Assembly: GCA_001724995.1 (NCBI GenBank)
Contig: MEFD01000038.1
Location: 1 to 43,007, forward strand
Source of the DNA: Rubrivivax sp. SCN 71-131
GTDB taxonomy: Bacteria; Pseudomonadota; Gammaproteobacteria; Burkholderiales; Burkholderiaceae_C
Direction of reading: 5' to 3'
DNA length: 43,007 nucleotides
Shown here: positions 1 through 10,430 of the stretch, one piece after another
Layout: each line of letters opens with the position of its first letter
How positions within the stretch are numbered: the stretch's first letter is position 1
Notes under the pieces: model-generated
What the model was told of the DNA's origin: nothing
The model's database searches: none
What the model saw: the letters and a program-made list of their open reading frames with translations, nothing else
Program-made: the position numbers and the translations under genes

Positions 1-27
1 CCCGGTCGCATCGATCGGGCCCTTTTT
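1..27 (+). terminator. Probable intrinsic terminator of a gene left of the window
   Basis: Bases 1-8 and 12-19 form an 8-bp stem with one G-U pair and a 3-nt loop. CCC and five T follow (23-27). The stem probably continues left of the window, since GGGCCC at 17-22 lacks a visible partner. From 28 to 268 I see no convincing gene on either strand. Confidence 0.5.
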
Positions 28-268
28 GCCTTCCCCTCCCACATCAACCCACCCGCGGCAGTTCCCCAAGCACCCACGCCTGGCCTTGGTGCAAACCGGC
101 ATCCTCTTCGGCGGCGTCACCAACCCGCGGCTTCTGGGGCCACCGATGCCGCGGTTACCTGTCCGTGGGCGTGGGCAACGAGGTGACGCACGATGCGCCG
201 TCGACGTTGGGTGCGACAGGCGGGACAGGGGACCTGCGAACGGATCGCATGCGGAAGCCGTTCTCCAA

Positions 269-679
269 TCACGAAAGAGAATACAGCCTGACGGCCCAGT
301 AGACGCCGATGGCCATCTGGACGGCGAACGCGGTGAAGCGGACCGTGACCGCCGTGGGCGAGGTGGACCAAAGATGAATGAGCGACTGGGCGACTCGGGC
401 CCCAAGTAGGACAACGGCGAGCGGATCGGTGACCGCGGCCTTGCCCGCCACGACGGCCAAGAGCAGGAGGCCACCGAAGACGGGAAGGCCTTCGAGGCAG
501 TTTGCGTGCGCCCGCGCAAGACGCTGCATGAAAGGCGAGAGGTTCGTGTTCTCGGGATTGAACTCGTTCGCCGAAACCGTGCCGGTGAGGACCAGCTTGG
601 ACCGAACGAGCTCCATGAGGACGAGGAGGGCAAGTGTCCAGGTGATGAAGCCGAGGAGCGCAAGCAGGGAGGGTGACAT
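269..679 (-). CDS. MAPEG family membrane protein
   Basis: This is a 136-residue integral membrane protein with four hydrophobic segments, the usual size and topology of MAPEG proteins (membrane-associated proteins in eicosanoid and glutathione metabolism). The segment RAHANCLEGLPVF near residue 56 matches the conserved R-A-H-x-N-x-x-E-x-x-P signature after the first helix. Bacterial members are mostly uncharacterised; some relatives bind glutathione, so any catalytic role here is inference. It starts at ATG 679. Its codons end in T more often than those of its neighbours, and the DNA around it is noncoding on both sides, which hints at separate acquisition. It lies downstream of the M16 peptidase on the same strand with an 82-nt gap. 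Confidence 0.8.
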   Translation of the reverse strand: MSPSLLALLGFITWTLALLVLMELVRSKLVLTGTVSANEFNPENTNLSPFMQRLARAHANCLEGLPVFGGLLLLAVVAGKAAVTDPLAVVLLGARVAQSLIHLWSTSPTAVTVRFTAFAVQMAIGVYWAVRLYSLS

Positions 680-761
680 GGGTGGGCGCCGTCGCAGTTC
701 GATGCGGAAGGTTACCGTGACCTGGGCCTATGCGCGACCCGCGCGTCACGTGCGAGCTGGC

Positions 762-2036
762 TCAGGCTCGCAACAGGGTACCCGCCGCCCTGCGCGCATG
801 CGGGCTTGCCGCGCGCGGCAGCTTGCCGGCCAGGGCCAGCGTCGCGCCGGCGTCGATCATGCGCGCGAACTGGATGCGCAGCGCGGGGGCGTCGACGGCG
901 GCCAGGCGCGCCAGGCGTTCGTCGGCCGGGCGGATGCCGCCGAGTGCGAAGACTTCGAGCGCCGCGTCCTCCAGCCGGCGTAGCGCGCCCTCTTGAGCCC
1001 GCAGATGGCGCACCACGACCTGGTTTCGTGCGCGCTCGAGGTCGACGGGGTCGATGCGTGTGGCCTGCTCCTGCAGCACGCGGCTGAGTTCCTGCAGCGC
1101 GGGCTCGAGCTGCTCGGGCGAGGTCGAGAGCTCGACGACGAACTGGCCGCCGCCGTCCAGCACGTCGGCCGAGCAGGCGGTGTAGTAGGCCAGTCCGCGC
1201 TCTTCGCGCAGGCGTGCCAGCAGCGGCGAACTCATGCCCTCGCCCAGCAGCGCCGCAGCCATGGTGGCGGTCGGATCATCGGCGCGGCGGTCGGCGATGG
1301 GAAAGCCCAGCACCAGGTGCGATTGGCTCGATCCCTCCAGCCGCCGGCTGTGCACCCCGCCCAGCCAGGGCGGCGCGGCAAGCGCCGGTGCCGGGCCCGG
1401 GGGCAGGGCGCTGAAGGCCGCTTCGACTTCGTGCAGCAGGGCCCCGGGGTCGATCGAGCCGGCGATGCCGATCACCATGCGCTCGGCCGTGAAGTGCCGC
1501 TGCACCCAGGCGGCCAGATCCTCGCGCGTGAAGCGCTCGAGGTTGCGGCGGCTGCCGATCACCGGCTGCGCCAGCGGGTGCGCGCCCCAGCAGCCCTTGT
1601 CGAAGAGCTTGAAGGTGCTGGACAGCGGATCGTCCTCGTCCTCGGTGTACTCGTGCAGCAGCACCTCGCGCTCGCGCTCGAGCTCTTCGGCGGGAAAGGT
1701 CGGCGCGAGCACCAGCTCGGCCAGCATGCGCACGAAGGCGCCGGCATGCTGCGGCAGCCCGAGCATGTAGAAGGCGGTGTGGTCCTTGTCGGTGTGCGCA
1801 TTGACCTCGGCGCCCAGGCGCTCGGCGTCGAGGTTGATGCGCCGCGCATCGCGCGTGGCCGTGCCCTTGAACACCATGTGCTCGACGGCATGGCTGATGC
1901 CTGATTCGCGCGCCGACTCATGCTGACTGCCGCTGGCCACGAAGACCGCGGCCGTGACGGTGGCAAGCTGCGGCATCGGGATCGCCAGCAGGCGAGCGCC
2001 GGTGGGCAGCGGGTGCAGGACTGGGGTGGTGGGCAT
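762..2036 (-). CDS. M16 family zinc metallopeptidase (pitrilysin / processing-peptidase type)
   Basis: This is a 424-residue protein with a complete inverted zinc-binding motif: H49, E52 and H53 in SHAVEHMVFKGT, with the third ligand E129 in LLHEY, 76 residues after H53 as is typical for the family. The C-terminal half carries the usual non-catalytic M16 lobe, including RLREERGLAYYT. The ATG at 2036 fits the family N-terminus (LPTGARLLAIPMPQLATVTAAVFV). The reading frame stays open upstream, but that extension is arginine-rich and antisense to argG, so I exclude it. No signal peptide is obvious, so a cytoplasmic role is likely. Substrates of bacterial single-chain M16 enzymes are generally unknown. 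It is divergent from argG, 89 nt away. Confidence 0.92.
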   Translation of the reverse strand: MPTTPVLHPLPTGARLLAIPMPQLATVTAAVFVASGSQHESARESGISHAVEHMVFKGTATRDARRINLDAERLGAEVNAHTDKDHTAFYMLGLPQHAGAFVRMLAELVLAPTFPAEELEREREVLLHEYTEDEDDPLSSTFKLFDKGCWGAHPLAQPVIGSRRNLERFTREDLAAWVQRHFTAERMVIGIAGSIDPGALLHEVEAAFSALPPGPAPALAAPPWLGGVHSRRLEGSSQSHLVLGFPIADRRADDPTATMAAALLGEGMSSPLLARLREERGLAYYTACSADVLDGGGQFVVELSTSPEQLEPALQELSRVLQEQATRIDPVDLERARNQVVVRHLRAQEGALRRLEDAALEVFALGGIRPADERLARLAAVDAPALRIQFARMIDAGATLALAGKLPRAASPHARRAAGTLLRA

Positions 2037-2089
2037 GGGGGCGCGATCGTAGCCGCGGCGGATCGATGCTGCAGCAGCGATCACAATAG

Positions 2090-3493
<1,404 letters not shown>

Positions 3494-3508
3494 AGCGCTC
3501 GGGCGCGC

Positions 3509-4552
3509 TCAGGCCGAGGCGAGGGCGGCTGCGGCCTGCAGGCGGCCGACCTCGATGCGGTTGCGGTTGCGCAGCGCCTGATCGGAGAGGCCGCCGAGGA
3601 AGGCGGCGTCGACGTCGGCCGGCGGCAGCAGGCGATGCAGCAGTGCCGCGAGCACGACCTCGCAGGCGCGCGAGTTGTTGCCGTCGTCCATCTTGATGGC
3701 GATGCCCAGGCCGAGCTGCGGCAGCGCAGCGCAGTGAACGCCCTCGGCGCCGACCTTGCAGTAGACACGCTCGCCGAAGTGCCCGTTCACGCGCGCGTCG
3801 AACTTGCCCGTGCCGCTGGTGAAAAAGGGCGCGCGGGCCACCGCCTGGCGCAGCCGCTTCGCCGCCCGCGCGTGCTGCGGACTCAGCCCCTGGCCGCTGG
3901 CCACGCGCGCGTAGGCCAGTGCCAGGTGCCGCAGCGGCACCGCGTGCGCGGGGATGGAGCAGCCGTCGATACCGCGCGCGCTCTTCGAGAGATCCCAGCC
4001 GGTGGCGGCCTGCAGCGCCGCGCTCACCTCGCGCATCACCGGATGCTCGGGCTGCACGTAGCCCGAGAGGAAGCCGCGCAGCGGCTGGTCGCCGTTCATC
4101 CGGCAGGCCAGGCAGACGAAGCCGCTGTGCTTGCCCGAGCAGTTGTTGTGCAGGACGCTGGCCGGCTCGCCGCGCCGCACCAGCTCGCGCTGCGCGTCCT
4201 CGTCGTAGGGCCAGTGCACGCCGCACTCGAGCACCGAGGCGTCGACGCCGGCCTTGGCGAGCATGCCGGCGGCCGTGCGCGCATGCGCCTCCTCGCCGCT
4301 ATGCGAGGCGCAGGCCAGCGCCAGCTCCTCGTCGTTCAGCGCCAGCGCCTCGGCCGCGCCGCTGGCCACCAGGGGCAGCGCCTGCAGCAGCTTGATCGCC
4401 GAGCGCGGGAAGATCGGCCGCTCGATTTCGCCCATGGACAGCACGAGTCCACCCCCGGCATCGACGACGGCCAGGGCGCCGCGGTGAAAGGACTCGACGA
4501 TGCCGCCGCGGGTGGCCTGCACGAGGATGGGGTCGGCGCGGTCGTGCATCAT
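3509..4552 (-). CDS. L-asparaginase, class 3 (Rhizobium etli type, asparaginase_II family)
   Basis: The 347-residue protein belongs to the family of the inducible R. etli asparaginase, unrelated to E. coli AnsA/AnsB. It should hydrolyse asparagine to aspartate and ammonia. The two Ser-Lys and Cys-Lys pairs of this family are visible: S51 and K54 in PRSAIKLL, and C138 and K141 in NNCSGKHSGF. CASHSGE near 81-87 and FFTSGTGKFD are further family blocks. No signal peptide is seen, consistent with a cytoplasmic enzyme. Two ATGs in a row (4552 and 4549) make the start ambiguous by one residue. It is convergent with argG and divergent from the transglutaminase-like gene. Aspartate released here is a substrate of ArgG; a functional link is only suggestive. 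Confidence 0.9.
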   Translation of the reverse strand: MMHDRADPILVQATRGGIVESFHRGALAVVDAGGGLVLSMGEIERPIFPRSAIKLLQALPLVASGAAEALALNDEELALACASHSGEEAHARTAAGMLAKAGVDASVLECGVHWPYDEDAQRELVRRGEPASVLHNNCSGKHSGFVCLACRMNGDQPLRGFLSGYVQPEHPVMREVSAALQAATGWDLSKSARGIDGCSIPAHAVPLRHLALAYARVASGQGLSPQHARAAKRLRQAVARAPFFTSGTGKFDARVNGHFGERVYCKVGAEGVHCAALPQLGLGIAIKMDDGNNSRACEVVLAALLHRLLPPADVDAAFLGGLSDQALRNRNRIEVGRLQAAAALASA

Positions 4553-4674
4553 GACGGCGACTGTAGCGCCGCGAAGCGGCCGGCGTGTGCGTCGCGGCGG
4601 CGGGGCATCGCCTGCGCCCCTGCCCGCGAGAGGCGAGAATGCACGACACCGAAGCCGCAGGAGAGACCCAGACC

Positions 4675-5361
4675 ATGAGCGATACCAAACCCGCCACGCC
4701 CACCGCGGCCAACCTCGCGCCGACCGCCATCATCGACAGCGACCATCCGGCGGTGGTGGCCTTCGCGCGCGAGCATGATCGCGGCGCCGACGTGCGCGAG
4801 CGCGCGGTCTCGCTCTACCTCGCCGTGCGCGACGGTTTTCGCTACGACCCCTATCGCATCGAGCTCACCGAGCAGGGCCTGCGCGCCAGCACCGTGCTCG
4901 CCAACGGCTACGGCTGGTGCGTGCCCAAGGCGGCGCTGCTCACCGCGGTCTGCCGCGCCGTGGGCATCCCCGCGCGCGTGGGCTATGCGGACGTGCGCAA
5001 CCACCTCAGCACCGAGCGCCTGCGCAAGGCGATGAACAGCGACGTCTACGTCTGGCACGGCTACAGCGACCTCTGGATCGACGGGCGCTGGGTGAAGGCC
5101 ACGCCGGCCTTCAACATCGAACTGTGCGAGCGCTTCGGCTTGCTGCCGCTCGAGTTCGACGGCCGCGATGACTCGATCTACCACCCGTACGACAAGGCGG
5201 GCAACCGTCACATGGAGTACCTCAACCAGCGTGGCGTCTACGACGAGGTGCCGCTGGCGGAGATCGAGGAGGGCTTTCGCCGCTACCACCCCAACGCCAC
5301 GCTCAATGCCCTGGGCGGGCACGACTTCGGCGAGGACGCGGCACGGGAATCGGCCGGCTGA
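4675..5361 (+). CDS. Transglutaminase-like superfamily protein
   Basis: This 228-residue protein has a transglutaminase/protease-like core. It shows the nucleophile region GYGWCVPKA (C82) and the histidine region VWHGYSDLWIDGRWVKATPAFN (H128). In canonical members the third residue is Asp in a D-P-T context; here the aligned position is T143 in ATPAFN, so catalysis may differ or the Asp may come from elsewhere. The C-terminal half (LEFDGRDDSIYHPYD, HMEYL) is typical of this bacterial subgroup. The start at ATG 4675 is supported by an AGGAGA ribosome-binding site about 10 nt upstream. An in-frame ATG at 4639 lacks such a site. No signal peptide is present. The substrate is unknown. Confidence 0.85.
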   Translation: MSDTKPATPTAANLAPTAIIDSDHPAVVAFAREHDRGADVRERAVSLYLAVRDGFRYDPYRIELTEQGLRASTVLANGYGWCVPKAALLTAVCRAVGIPARVGYADVRNHLSTERLRKAMNSDVYVWHGYSDLWIDGRWVKATPAFNIELCERFGLLPLEFDGRDDSIYHPYDKAGNRHMEYLNQRGVYDEVPLAEIEEGFRRYHPNATLNALGGHDFGEDAARESAG

Positions 5362-5409
5362 GGGGCGTTCTCGTTCGCCGCGGGCGGGCGTCGGGCCCGC
5401 CGCTGCGGT

Positions 5410-5850
5410 TCAGTGCAGCACCAGCAGGGGCAGCTTGCTGCCCGAGAGCACCGCCTTGGCCTGCGAGCCGTAGAGAAACTCGCCGAAGGCACCGCGGCCC
5501 TCGCTGACCATGACGATGAGGTCGCAGCCGCGCGCCTCGGCCTCGGCCAGCAGGGCCACGTCGACCTGCTCGACGCGCGCGTGGTGGCCCTCGAAGGGCA
5601 CGCCGGCGGCGCGCGCGGCGGCGGCGAAGCGGTCCAGCACGTGCCGCGCCGCCTCGGGGGTCAGCGAGTCCAGATCCTCGATCAACCGCAAGCCGCTGCC
5701 GGCACGGCGCCGTTCACGCGCGGGCGGCGGCTGCTCGGCGACGAAGCCGGTGATCGCCGCGCCGAGCTGGCGCGCCAGGCCGATGCTGGCGTCGATGGCG
5801 CGGTCGGACAGCGCGGAGCCGTCGACGGGTACCAGGATGCGTTGGTACAT
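5410..5850 (-). CDS. Universal stress protein, UspA family
   Basis: This is a 146-residue single-domain Usp protein. It begins MYQRILVPVDGSALSDRAID, the classical UspA strand and P-loop-like start, and ends with GRGAFGEFLYGSQAKAVL and a final hydrophobic strand. The usual nucleotide-binding pattern is G-2x-G-9x-G-S/T. Here the first Gly is replaced (VSEGRG), while the later Gly and Gly-Ser are kept, so ATP binding is uncertain. Such proteins are cytoplasmic and linked to stress survival. An in-frame upstream extension reaches 6156, but it is antisense to the C26 hydrolase and is excluded. It converges with the transglutaminase-like gene, 48 nt away. Confidence 0.92.
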   Translation of the reverse strand: MYQRILVPVDGSALSDRAIDASIGLARQLGAAITGFVAEQPPPARERRRAGSGLRLIEDLDSLTPEAARHVLDRFAAAARAAGVPFEGHHARVEQVDVALLAEAEARGCDLIVMVSEGRGAFGEFLYGSQAKAVLSGSKLPLLVLH

Positions 5851-5986
5851 GGGCACCTCCAACGTGGGCGGGATCGTTGCGCCGACTCTAGGAAGAGCAC
5901 GCAAGCCCTCCTTTGCGCTCGCGCAAGCCGCGTGCTGCGCGAAGCGCGAGGTCCTGCACAGACTTTCCCTGATCCCGCCCGCGGGC

Positions 5987-6784
5987 TCAGCGACGTCGCG
6001 TCGCGCTGCAGGCCTGCAGGAAGTCCTGCAGCATCGGTGAGTCGTCGATGACCTGCCCGTCCCTGGGGTCGTGGAACTCGGGGTGCCACTGCACGCCGGC
6101 CACGTAGGCGCCGGGGGTGGTGCGGCGGAAGGCCTCGACGATGCCGTCCTCGGCACAGCGGGCCTCGACGACGAAGCCCGCGGCCAGGTCCTTGATGCCC
6201 TGGTGGTGGATGCTGTTGACGCGCGCGCGCAGGCGCCCCGGATAGAGCGCGGCCAGCCGCGAGCCGGGCTCGATGGCGATGTCGTGGAAGTGGCGCTCGT
6301 ACTGCCCGAGTTCGCGGTGCGCGCGCGAGCCTGGGCGCTGCGTGGCGATGTCCTGCCACAGCGTGCCGCCGTGCATCACGTTGAGCAGCTGGAAGCCGCG
6401 GCAGACGCCGAACACCGGCTTGCCGGCGTCGATGAAGGCGCGGATGAGTTCGATCTCGTAGCGGTCGCGCACCGCATCGCCCGCCCACTCGGGGGACAGT
6501 GGCGGCTCGCCGTAGAACTCGGGCGCGACGTCGTTGCCGCCCTGCAGCACGAGGCCGTCCAGCGCCTGCGCGTAGTCGTCGAGATCCAGGTCGCTGCGCT
6601 GCACGATGCTGTCGCGCGTCACCGCCGGGATCATCACCGCCATCGCGTGGCCGGAGAGCACCCAGTGCGCCACCGACTGCTCCAGGTAGTGCAGCGTCTT
6701 GGTGAAGACGCCGGGCAGCGACCCTTGGCTGCCGGGGTAGTAGATGCGGGCGGAGACGCCGACGAGCAGCGGGGGCGCTTGCAT
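5987..6784 (-). CDS. Class I glutamine-amidotransferase-like hydrolase (peptidase C26, PuuD-like)
   Basis: This 265-residue protein resembles gamma-glutamyl-GABA hydrolase PuuD and other C26 hydrolases. The nucleophile elbow FGVCRGFQLLN contains C128. The catalytic His and Glu are H234 and E236 in GVQWHPEF. The oxyanion region LVLQGGNDVAPEFYG is intact. PuuD releases GABA from gamma-glutamyl-GABA in putrescine breakdown. No other putrescine gene is near, so the substrate is open and the symbol is withheld. I chose ATG 6784 because the longer frame to 6883 lacks family similarity. The gene lies behind a 128-nt intergenic stretch shared with the divergent phosphate transporter. Confidence 0.87.
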   Translation of the reverse strand: MQAPPLLVGVSARIYYPGSQGSLPGVFTKTLHYLEQSVAHWVLSGHAMAVMIPAVTRDSIVQRSDLDLDDYAQALDGLVLQGGNDVAPEFYGEPPLSPEWAGDAVRDRYEIELIRAFIDAGKPVFGVCRGFQLLNVMHGGTLWQDIATQRPGSRAHRELGQYERHFHDIAIEPGSRLAALYPGRLRARVNSIHHQGIKDLAAGFVVEARCAEDGIVEAFRRTTPGAYVAGVQWHPEFHDPRDGQVIDDSPMLQDFLQACSATRRR

Positions 6785-6912
6785 GGAAGGAGGGGCTGGC
6801 GCGCGCATTATGCGCGCGCTGCGGGGCGGACAAGCGCCCGTCAATGGGCCTTCTCGGGCGAGGGAATCACTAACATCGGGCATGCGGCCGCCCTTGCGGC
6901 CGCGAAGCCGAC

Positions 6913-8583
6913 GTGATCCACCTGCTCAACCTGCTTGCCGCCATCGCCCTGCTCGTCTGGGGCATCTACAACGTGCGCACCGGCGTGTTGCGCGCCTTCG
7001 GCGAAAACCTGCGCAGCGTGCTCGCGCGCAGCGTCGCCAACCGGCCGACGGCGATGATCGCCGGGCTGGGCGTGACGACGCTGCTGCAGAGCAGCACCGC
7101 GACCTGCCTCATCGTCGCCAGCTTCGTCGGCACCGGGCTCGTCGGGACGACCGAGGCGCTGGCGGTAATGCTCGGGGCCGACGTCGGCACGGCGCTGATG
7201 GTGCTCGTGTTCTCCTTCGACCTCTCGTGGCTGAGCCCGCTGCTGATCTTCGTCGGCGTCGTGCTCTTCGTGGCCAGCGAGCGCGGCATGCTCGGGCGCA
7301 TCGGCCGCGTGCTCATCGGCCTCGGGCTCATCACGCTGGCGCTGCAGCTCATCGTCACCGCGACGCGGCCGATGACCCAGGCGCCGGAGATTCGCGCGCT
7401 GCTGGCGGCGCTGCCCGACGACGTCGGGTTGCACCTGCTCGCCGGCGGCGTGCTGGCGATGCTCTGCTACTCCAGCCTGGCGGTGGTGCTGCTGACCGCG
7501 ACGCTGGCGGCGCAGGGGCTGCTGACGCTGCCGGTGGCGCTGGGCCTGGTGCTGGGAGCCAACGTGGGCAGCGCACTGCTGGCCATCCTCGTCACCGCCA
7601 CGGGCGCGGCCGAACTGCGGCGGCTGCCGCTCGGGAACTTCATCTTCAAGGCCGTGGGTGCGACGCTGATGGTGCCGCTGCTGCCCGAGGCGCGGCTGCT
7701 GCTGCACAACCACGTCAGCGACATCCACCAGCAGGTGGTCTATTTCCACCTCGGCTTCAACGTGCTCATGGCGCTGCTCTTCATCGGCTTCACCGGCCCG
7801 GTGGCGCGCATCACCCAGCGCGTGCTGCCCAAGCCGAGCACGCTCGGCCGCGGCGATGGGCCGCGCTACCTCGACCCGGTGGCGCTGGCCACGCCCAGCC
7901 TGGCGATTAGCAGCGCGGCGCGCGAGGCGCTGCACCAGGCCGACGTCGTCGAGACCATGCTGCGCGGCGTGGTGCCGGTGATGCGCGACAACGACCTCGA
8001 GCTCGCCGAGCGGCTGCGCCGCATGGACGACGTCGTCGACGAGCTGTACTCGGCGATCAAGTTCTACCTGACGCAGATCTCGCGCGAGGCGCTGTCCGAA
8101 CGCGAGGGCCGGCGCTGGACCGACATCGTCAGCTTCACCATCAACATGGAGCAGATCGGCGACAGCGTCGAGCGCATCCTGCAGGACCTCGAGGACAAGA
8201 AGATCCGCACCGGCAGGCGCTTCTCCGAGGCCGGCATGGCCGAGATCTTCCACCTGCACGAGCGCCTGCTCTCCAACCTGCGCCTGGGCATGAGCGTCTT
8301 CCTCGACGGTCACGTGCGCGACGCGCAGCGGCTGCTGGAGGAGAAGGCGCGCTTTCGCGACCTCGAGCGCGAGTACGCCACCAACCACATCATGCGGCTG
8401 CGCGACCACACGGCGCAAAGCATCGAGACCAGCTCGCTGCACCTGGACCTGATCGGCGAGCTCAAGCGCATCAACTCGAACATCTGCTCGATCGCCTACC
8501 CGATCCTCGAGTCGGCCGGCGCGCTGGCCAACACGCGGCTGCGCCACTCGCAGCTGGCCAGCATCGAGGATCGTCCGCGTTGA
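6913..8583 (+). CDS. Na/Pi cotransporter family protein with C-terminal PhoU domain
   Basis: This 556-residue protein combines two inverted Na/Pi cotransporter repeats (about residues 1-310) with a helical PhoU-like domain (about 340-545). The first repeat carries QSST at 59-62 in GVTTLLQSSTATCLIVAS. The second carries the related LCYSSLAVVLLTATLA segment. NptA/YjbB relatives move phosphate with sodium, often outward in E. coli YjbB, so direction is not certain here. The PhoU part may sense phosphate status. The start codon is GTG 6913, placed at the first membrane segment; no strong ribosome-binding site is seen. It is distinct from the Pit-type transporter encoded at 21.9-22.9 kb. Confidence 0.9.
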   Translation: MIHLLNLLAAIALLVWGIYNVRTGVLRAFGENLRSVLARSVANRPTAMIAGLGVTTLLQSSTATCLIVASFVGTGLVGTTEALAVMLGADVGTALMVLVFSFDLSWLSPLLIFVGVVLFVASERGMLGRIGRVLIGLGLITLALQLIVTATRPMTQAPEIRALLAALPDDVGLHLLAGGVLAMLCYSSLAVVLLTATLAAQGLLTLPVALGLVLGANVGSALLAILVTATGAAELRRLPLGNFIFKAVGATLMVPLLPEARLLLHNHVSDIHQQVVYFHLGFNVLMALLFIGFTGPVARITQRVLPKPSTLGRGDGPRYLDPVALATPSLAISSAAREALHQADVVETMLRGVVPVMRDNDLELAERLRRMDDVVDELYSAIKFYLTQISREALSEREGRRWTDIVSFTINMEQIGDSVERILQDLEDKKIRTGRRFSEAGMAEIFHLHERLLSNLRLGMSVFLDGHVRDAQRLLEEKARFRDLEREYATNHIMRLRDHTAQSIETSSLHLDLIGELKRINSNICSIAYPILESAGALANTRLRHSQLASIEDRPR

Positions 8584-8672
8584 ATCGGTGCCGCCGCGCC
8601 TGGCAACGTCCCCTGCCCGCGAGGCCTGCGCGCAGTGCTGCGCGTCGTCTGATTCGCGTTTGACTGCACAAC

Positions 8673-10364
8673 ATGGTGGCCCTCACCGACCTCGAAATCG
8701 CCCGCGCCGCACGCCCGCTGCGCATCACCGAGCTGGCGCGGCAGCGCCTGTGCATCGACGAGGACGCCCTCGTTCCCTACGGCCATGACAAGGCCAAGCT
8801 TGCGCTGCCCTTCGCCACGTCGCTGGCGGCGCGGCCGGCGGGGAGGCTCGTGCTCGTCACCGCGATCACGCCGACACCGCCGGGCGAGGGCAAGACCACG
8901 ACCACGATCGGCCTGGCCGACGCGCTGCAGCGCCTGGGCGAGCGGGTCGCAGTCGCGCTGCGCCAGCCCTCGATGGGCCCGGTCTTCGGCCGCAAGGGCG
9001 GCGCCACCGGCGGCGGCCACGCGCAGCTGCTGCCGATGGACGACATCAACCTGCACTTCACCGGCGACTTCCATGCCGTCGCCGCAGCCCACAACCTGCT
9101 CGCCGCGGCCATCGACAACCACCTGCACCACGGCAACGCCCTGGGCATCGACCCGCGGCGCATCGTGTTCGAGCGCGTGCTCGACGTCAACGATCGCGCG
9201 TTGCGCCGCATCGTCATCGGCCTGGGCGGCCTGGCCCACGGCGTGCCGCGCGAGGCCGGCTTCGACATCGTCGTCGCCTCCGAGGTGATGGCGGTGCTGT
9301 GCCTGGCGCAGTCGCTGCCCGATCTGCGCGCGCGGCTGGCGCGCATGGTCGTCGCGCAGGGTCTCGACGGCAGCGCGGTGACGGTGGCGCAGTTGAAGCT
9401 GCAGGGCGCGATGACGGTGCTGCTGAAGGATGCGCTTGCCCCCAACCTGGTGCAGACGCTGGAAGGCACGCCGGCCTTCGTGCACGGCGGACCCTTCGCC
9501 AACATCGCGCACGGCTGCAATTCGGTGATGGCCACGCGCGCCGCACTCGGAGTGGCCGACCTGGTGCTCACCGAGGCCGGCTTCGGCGCCGACCTCGGCG
9601 CCGAGAAATTTCTCGACATCAAGTGCCGCAGTGCCGGCCTGTGGCCGGCGGCGGCGGTGGTCGTGGCCACGGTGCGCGCCCTGGCCTGGCAGGGCGGCGA
9701 CGAGCGCGCGCCGCGCAGCACACCGGATCTGGCGGCGCTGCGCCGCGGCCTGCCCAACCTGCAGCGCCACGTGCAGATCGTGCGCGAGGTCTACGGCCTG
9801 CCCTGCGTCGTCGCCCTCAACGCCTTTGCCGACGACCACGACAGCGAGCGCGCGCTGCTGCAGGACTGGGGCCGCGCCGAGGGCGTGGCCGTGGTCGAGG
9901 CGCGCCACTGGGCCGAGGGCGGGGCCGGCGCAATCGCGCTTGCGCAGGCCATGCTGCGCATGCTGCCGCCCGCGGGCGCGCCCGCGGCAGCGCCGCGCTT
10001 CGTCTACGACAGCAGCGACGCGCTGTGGACCAAGCTCGAGAAGGTGGCCACCCGCGTCTACCGTGCCGCGGGCATCCGCGCGCCGCACGCCGTGCGCGCG
10101 CAGCTCGAGGCCTGGCAGCGCGCCGGCCACGGCGCGCTCGCGGTGTGCATCGCCAAGACACCCTACAGCTTCGGCACCGACGCGTCGCAGCGCGGCGCGC
10201 CCGAGGGCCATGTGATCGACTTCCACGAAGTGCGCCTGGCCGCCGGCGCCGGCTTCGTCGTCGCCCTGGCCGGCGACGTCACCACCATGCCCGGCCTGCC
10301 GCGCGTCCCGGCCGCCGAGCGCATCGACCTCGGCGACGACGGCGAGATCGTCGGGCTCGCCTGA
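8673..10364 (+). CDS. fhs: Formate-tetrahydrofolate ligase
   Basis: The enzyme makes 10-formyl-tetrahydrofolate from formate, ATP and tetrahydrofolate, feeding purine synthesis and formylmethionine. The protein is 563 residues, the normal length. The ATP-binding loop TPPGEGKTTTTIG sits near residues 66-80. Family signatures include RQPSMGPVFGRKGGATGGG, FTGDFHAV and the C-terminal FVVALAGDVTTMPGLPR. No truncation or missing block is visible. The ATG at 8673 follows the Na/Pi gene by 89 nt on the same strand. A GGDEF gene follows 66 nt downstream; co-transcription is possible but I see no functional tie. Confidence 0.97.
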   Translation: MVALTDLEIARAARPLRITELARQRLCIDEDALVPYGHDKAKLALPFATSLAARPAGRLVLVTAITPTPPGEGKTTTTIGLADALQRLGERVAVALRQPSMGPVFGRKGGATGGGHAQLLPMDDINLHFTGDFHAVAAAHNLLAAAIDNHLHHGNALGIDPRRIVFERVLDVNDRALRRIVIGLGGLAHGVPREAGFDIVVASEVMAVLCLAQSLPDLRARLARMVVAQGLDGSAVTVAQLKLQGAMTVLLKDALAPNLVQTLEGTPAFVHGGPFANIAHGCNSVMATRAALGVADLVLTEAGFGADLGAEKFLDIKCRSAGLWPAAAVVVATVRALAWQGGDERAPRSTPDLAALRRGLPNLQRHVQIVREVYGLPCVVALNAFADDHDSERALLQDWGRAEGVAVVEARHWAEGGAGAIALAQAMLRMLPPAGAPAAAPRFVYDSSDALWTKLEKVATRVYRAAGIRAPHAVRAQLEAWQRAGHGALAVCIAKTPYSFGTDASQRGAPEGHVIDFHEVRLAAGAGFVVALAGDVTTMPGLPRVPAAERIDLGDDGEIVGLA

Positions 10365-10430
10365 GCCGCCGCGGCGGCCGCCCGCGGGTGCCGCGCCATC
10401 ACAATCACCGCGCCCCTTCGAACGCCCATC

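Noticed and set aside
28..268. Gene or gene remnant at the left edge
   Set aside because: Open frames exist in this high-GC DNA, but their translations show no domain and no plausible ribosome-binding site.
5362..5409. Terminator between the transglutaminase-like gene and uspA
   Set aside because: A 6-bp GC stem can be drawn around 5380-5402, but there is no T-run and the loop is large.
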